Source: Oscillospiraceae bacterium
Lineage (GTDB): Bacteria; Bacillota; Clostridia; Oscillospirales; Oscillospiraceae
Reading direction: 5' to 3'
Assembly (NCBI GenBank): GCA_904501855.1
Contig: CAJGCI010000098.1
Location: 1-6,975 of the forward strand
Length of the DNA: 6,975 bases
The translations under genes and the position numbers were made by a program. The notes under the pieces are model-generated. The model was not told the origin of the DNA, did no database searches, and saw only the letters and a list, made by a program, of their open reading frames with translations. Below are positions 4,969-6,975 of this stretch, one piece after another. Position 1 is the first letter of the stretch, and each line of letters opens with the position of its first letter.

Positions 4969-6534
4969 ATGGACGATGGACACATCATTGCCAGGCTGCT
5001 GGAAGATACGGTCGCAAAATATCCCGATTATCCGGCAGTGCGCTGGATCGTAAAAAAACAGATTCCTGAGAAGCTGTATCGGGAACTCAACGAAGACAGG
5101 AACAAGGTTGCCGGATCCCTTCTGAAAAATGGTTTTGAAGGTAAACAGGTGGCCATGATCGGCACAAGCTCTTATGAGTGGATCGCTTCCTATCTGGGAA
5201 TCGTCAGCACGAAGATTACGGCTGTCCCGCTCGATCCGATGCTGCCGCCGCTGGAACTCTGTGATCTGATCAACCGTTCGGATTCCGAGGCTCTCTTCAT
5301 TGCTCCGAAACTGGCATCCATGATCGACACTGTAAAGGAAAACTGCCCTGCCGTGCGGCTCTATGTGGTTCTTGACGGGAATCCTTCACCGGAGGACCCC
5401 TCTATCGTCTCCTTTGCGGAATTCATTTCCGGAGAAGACGGGGCAGCGGTTGCTGAGGATAAACGCCCTCTGTCCGATGATGTCTGCACCATCATCTTTA
5501 CCTCCGGTACGACCGGAAAGAGCAAGGGCGTCATGCTGACCCAGCGGAATCTCTATGACGACGTGACCAATGTGATCGTCACATTTGAACCGGGGACGAC
5601 CATGCTCTCCGTGCTCCCTGTCCACCACGCCTACTGCCTGGTCATGGACTGGCTCAAAGGCTTCTCTCTCGGAGCGACTCTCTATATCAATGATTCTCTG
5701 CTCCACATGGTCAGGAACATTGGAAAAGTGAAACCCCAGGTCCTTCTGATGGTGCCGCTCATGATCGAGACCATCGGCAAGAGGCTTGCCGCCATTGAAT
5801 CAGATCTGCCAAAACCCGAGATCGGGAAGCAGCTGATGGGAGAGAATCTGCAGTACATTTTCTCCGGCGGCGCACATCTGGATCCCGCTTATATCAGCCT
5901 GTTCGAGGAGTACGGGATCAAGGTATGTGAAGGATACGGCATGAGCGAATGCTCCCCTACGATCAGTTCCAACGGACAGACCGGCAACAGACCGGGCTCC
6001 GTCGGTAAAGTCCTCGCCAATATGCAGGTCCGCTTCGTGGACGGCGAGATCCAGGTCAAGGGCTCCAATGTCATGAAGGGCTATTATAAGATGCCCAAAG
6101 AGACTGAGGAAGCATTCTCCGACGGCTGGCTCCGCACCGGCGACCTGGGACGCATGGATGAAGACGGCTATCTTTACATCACCGGCCGCCTGAAGAATCT
6201 CATTATCCTCAGCAACGGTGAAAACGTCTCTCCCGAAGAAATCGAGAACGTTATGCTGACCCATGACCTGGTCGGTGAGGTTGTCATCAGCGGCGAGGAG
6301 AACGGACTTGCGGCACGGATCTACCCGGATCCCGATGTCGTGGAGGCTAAGGGACTTTCTCCCGAGGACGTTGCGGCACAGCTGCAGGGGATCCTGGACG
6401 ACTACAACAAGACCCAGCCTCTTTACCGCGCCATCACCACCCTGAAAGTGCGTAAGTTCCCGTTTGTCAAAAACGCTACGAAAAAGATCGTCCGCGCAAA
6501 AATGGATGTGGACGAGGCTCCCGAAGAGGGATAA
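4969..6534 (+). CDS. AMP-dependent acyl ligase (fatty acyl-CoA synthetase/acyl-ACP ligase-like)
   Basis: The 521-residue protein is a complete adenylate-forming enzyme of the ANL superfamily. TSGTTGKSKG (178-187) is the phosphate-binding loop, LPVHHAY (216-222) lies in the acyl-substrate region, and YGMSE (323-327) is the adenine/Mg site. GWLRTGDLG (386-394) carries the ribose-binding Asp392. GRLKNLIILSNGENVSP (406-422) is the hinge and start of the mobile C-terminal domain. KNATKKIVR (501-509) carries the probable catalytic Lys506. The HH-containing region and overall sequence resemble fatty acyl ligases more than amino-acid-specific adenylation domains, so the substrate is probably a fatty or aryl acid. 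The enzyme makes acyl-AMP and passes the acyl group to a thiol. With a dedicated carrier gene 84 bases upstream, carrier loading is the natural inference, but CoA cannot be excluded. The start is ATG 4969, with AGGAG eight bases upstream. The gene ends the operon before a strong terminator. Confidence 0.85.
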   Translation: MDDGHIIARLLEDTVAKYPDYPAVRWIVKKQIPEKLYRELNEDRNKVAGSLLKNGFEGKQVAMIGTSSYEWIASYLGIVSTKITAVPLDPMLPPLELCDLINRSDSEALFIAPKLASMIDTVKENCPAVRLYVVLDGNPSPEDPSIVSFAEFISGEDGAAVAEDKRPLSDDVCTIIFTSGTTGKSKGVMLTQRNLYDDVTNVIVTFEPGTTMLSVLPVHHAYCLVMDWLKGFSLGATLYINDSLLHMVRNIGKVKPQVLLMVPLMIETIGKRLAAIESDLPKPEIGKQLMGENLQYIFSGGAHLDPAYISLFEEYGIKVCEGYGMSECSPTISSNGQTGNRPGSVGKVLANMQVRFVDGEIQVKGSNVMKGYYKMPKETEEAFSDGWLRTGDLGRMDEDGYLYITGRLKNLIILSNGENVSPEEIENVMLTHDLVGEVVISGEENGLAARIYPDPDVVEAKGLSPEDVAAQLQGILDDYNKTQPLYRAITTLKVRKFPFVKNATKKIVRAKMDVDEAPEEG

Positions 6535-6542
6535 TACTGTCT

Positions 6543-6559
6543 GATCAGATCAGATCAGA
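6543..6559 (+). repeat. Short GATCA tandem repeat after the ligase stop
   Basis: GATCA is repeated three times (6543-6557) plus GA, in the gap between the ligase stop codon and its terminator. It is a small slippage-type repeat with no evident function. Confidence 0.85.
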
Positions 6560-6585
6560 CCCTCCCGTATTTTCTTAACCCAATT

Positions 6586-6624
6586 AAAAACAGCAGAGCC
6601 CTCACGCGGGTTCTGCTGTTTTTT
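6586..6624 (+). terminator. Strong intrinsic terminator of the biosynthetic operon
   Basis: CAGCAGAGCCC (6591-6601) pairs with GGGTTCTGCTG (6608-6618), giving 11 pairs with one G-T, around a six-base loop. It is followed by TTTTTT (6619-6624) and preceded by AAAAA, so it could also work for transcripts arriving on the other strand. It lies about 50 bases after the ligase stop. Confidence 0.9.
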
Positions 6625-6627
6625 AAG

Positions 6628-6664
6628 TAGGGCATGCTGAACGGTACCTATTCCGCATGCCCTA
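6628..6664. repeat. 10-bp perfect inverted repeat
   Basis: TAGGGCATGC (6628-6637) pairs with GCATGCCCTA (6655-6664) around a 17-base loop that itself contains the palindrome GGTACC. A T run begins only at 6671, so it is a poor terminator. It could be a back-up terminator, a protein-binding site or part of a mobile-element end. Confidence 0.75.
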
Positions 6665-6681
6665 ATTACGTTTTTGTTACT

Positions 6682-6850
6682 GGTGACTCCGGGTGACTCG
6701 GCCAAATCCCGAAAAGCCCCTAAAATAAAGGCTTTTTCTCGAGACCATTGGCTTCAAGTCCCACCGTCTCAAAGTTGGGTGACAAAGTGGGTGACAACGA
6801 AAATCGGGGCACGGAAACGCCCTCCTTTCCTTGCTTTTTTGGGTGACAAA
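6682..6850 (+). repeat. Five dispersed GGTGAC-core direct repeats (candidate integrase arm sites)
   Basis: The copies are GGTGACTC at 6682-6689, GGGTGACTCG at 6691-6700, GGGTGACAAA at 6777-6786, GGGTGACAA at 6789-6797 and GGGTGACAAA at 6841-6850. All have the same orientation and sit on the left side of the tRNA fragment. Closely paired direct repeats beside an attachment core are the usual layout of arm-type binding sites for tyrosine recombinases. The function here is inferred from layout only. Confidence 0.6.
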
Positions 6851-6854
6851 CCCG

Positions 6855-6896
6855 CTCCTAAGCGGTAGGTCGGGTGTTCGAGTCACCTCGCGGACG
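6855..6896 (+). other. 3' fragment of tRNA-Arg (anticodon CCU): candidate attachment site (attR-like)
   Basis: The fragment fits a tRNA from the anticodon loop onward. It has loop CTCCTAA (6855-6861) with CCT at 6857-6859, 3' anticodon strand GCGGT (6862-6866) and variable loop AGGTC. The T stem GGGTG/CACCT encloses loop TTCGAGT (6877-6883). The acceptor strand CGCGGAC (6889-6895) and discriminator G follow, with no encoded CCA. The bases before it (ACCCG) do not form the required 5' anticodon strand, and there is no D-arm or 5' acceptor strand upstream, so it cannot be a functional tRNA. A fragment starting exactly at the anticodon loop is what integration by a tyrosine recombinase into a tRNA gene leaves at the far end of the element. 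Confidence 0.65.
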
Positions 6897-6901
6897 CTGA
6901 G

Positions 6902-6927
6902 AATCGGGGCTGAAAAGCCCCGATTTT
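6902..6927 (+). terminator. Intrinsic terminator after the tRNA-Arg fragment
   Basis: AATCGGGGCT (6902-6911) pairs perfectly with AGCCCCGATT (6916-6925) around a GAAA tetraloop, followed by TTGCTTTG. Its position five bases after the tRNA fragment suggests that it is the original terminator of the tRNA gene and thus belongs to the chromosomal side of the junction. Confidence 0.8.
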
Positions 6928-6975
6928 GCTTTGTTTATGCTTGTTTTATAAAGTAAATTGATCATCGTACATTCC

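Larger units (their letters stand above)
6625..6975. other. Gene-free region: candidate end of an integrated element
   Basis: About 350 bases lack any credible gene. The small ORFs across 6674-6886 on both strands overlap the tRNA fragment and the repeats and read as low-complexity, Arg/Pro-rich sequence. The region holds an inverted repeat (6628-6664), a weak AAAAGCC/GGCTTTT hairpin (6712-6736), five GGTGAC-core repeats, the tRNA-Arg 3' fragment and its terminator. The last 45 bases are AT-rich (TATAAA at 6947-6952) and may hold a promoter for a gene beyond the window. Confidence 0.55.

Noticed and set aside
4969..6534. Reading the ligase as an amino-acid-specific NRPS adenylation domain
   Set aside because: The HH-containing substrate region and overall motif pattern resemble fatty acyl ligases, and the gene is not fused to condensation or carrier domains. 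Substrate class stays an inference.
6745..6770. Second tRNA-like 3' end (GGCTTCAAGTCCCACC)
   Set aside because: It contains a T-loop-like TTCAAGT, but the flanking bases do not form a T stem (C opposite C next to the loop), and no acceptor or anticodon part is present.
6674..6886. Small ORFs on both strands over the repeat and tRNA-fragment region
   Set aside because: Their translations are Arg/Pro-rich and derive from the repeats and tRNA sequence. Neither has a ribosome binding site. Similar spurious ORFs are common over tRNA-linked junctions.

Overview
The window looks like a chromosomal segment from a moderately GC-rich gut-type Clostridia, most likely Lachnospiraceae-like. This is inferred from strong AGGAGG-type ribosome binding sites, a PxTGD-type sortase-anchored surface protein built from modules common in that group, and the makeup of the biosynthetic genes. 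No 16S or other marker gene is present, so the assignment is not firm. All supported genes lie on the + strand.

Region 1 (1-1440) is the 3' part of a large cell-surface protein whose beginning lies outside the window. It has Cys-rich CxxCG/GHxW-type modules, a beta-sandwich-like module, a Ser/Gly-rich linker, and a PMTGD + membrane helix + RRK tail. Its reading frame is broken twice, near 526 and near 780. The two shifts compensate each other, so it is either a decaying gene or a sequence with two single-base errors.

Region 2 (1441-1725) is non-coding and GC-rich. It has several competing hairpins and ends in a good ribosome binding site in front of a TTG start.

Region 3 (1726-6534) is the main content, four co-directional genes. 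They are an alpha/beta-hydrolase with an N-terminal cadherin-like domain (1726-3000), a stand-alone NRPS-type condensation-domain protein (3145-4536), a 78-residue acyl carrier protein (4648-4884) and an AMP-dependent acyl ligase (4969-6534). The last three form a minimal ligase/carrier/condensation set. The simplest reading is that the ligase activates a carboxylic acid (probably fatty) as acyl-AMP and loads it on the carrier's phosphopantetheine arm, and that the condensation protein transfers the acyl group to an amine or alcohol. This matches the composition of gene clusters reported from gut Clostridia that make fatty acid amides from exogenous fatty acids and amines (recalled from the literature, not checked here). 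The hydrolase may tailor, supply or release substrate, or may be an unrelated neighbour. The spacers in front of the condensation and ligase genes each carry a perfect tandem duplication. The operon ends in a strong intrinsic terminator (6586-6624).

Region 4 (6625-6975) has no credible gene. It holds a 10-bp inverted repeat, five copies of a GGTGAC-core repeat, and a 42-nt fragment identical in layout to the 3' part of a tRNA-Arg (anticodon CCU), beginning at the anticodon loop. A terminator hairpin follows directly. The 5' half of the tRNA is absent. This is the expected look of the distal attachment site of an element integrated by a tyrosine recombinase into a tRNA-Arg gene, with the repeats as candidate integrase arm sites. 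If so, some or all of the genes to the left may be island cargo. No integrase lies in the window, so this remains inference.
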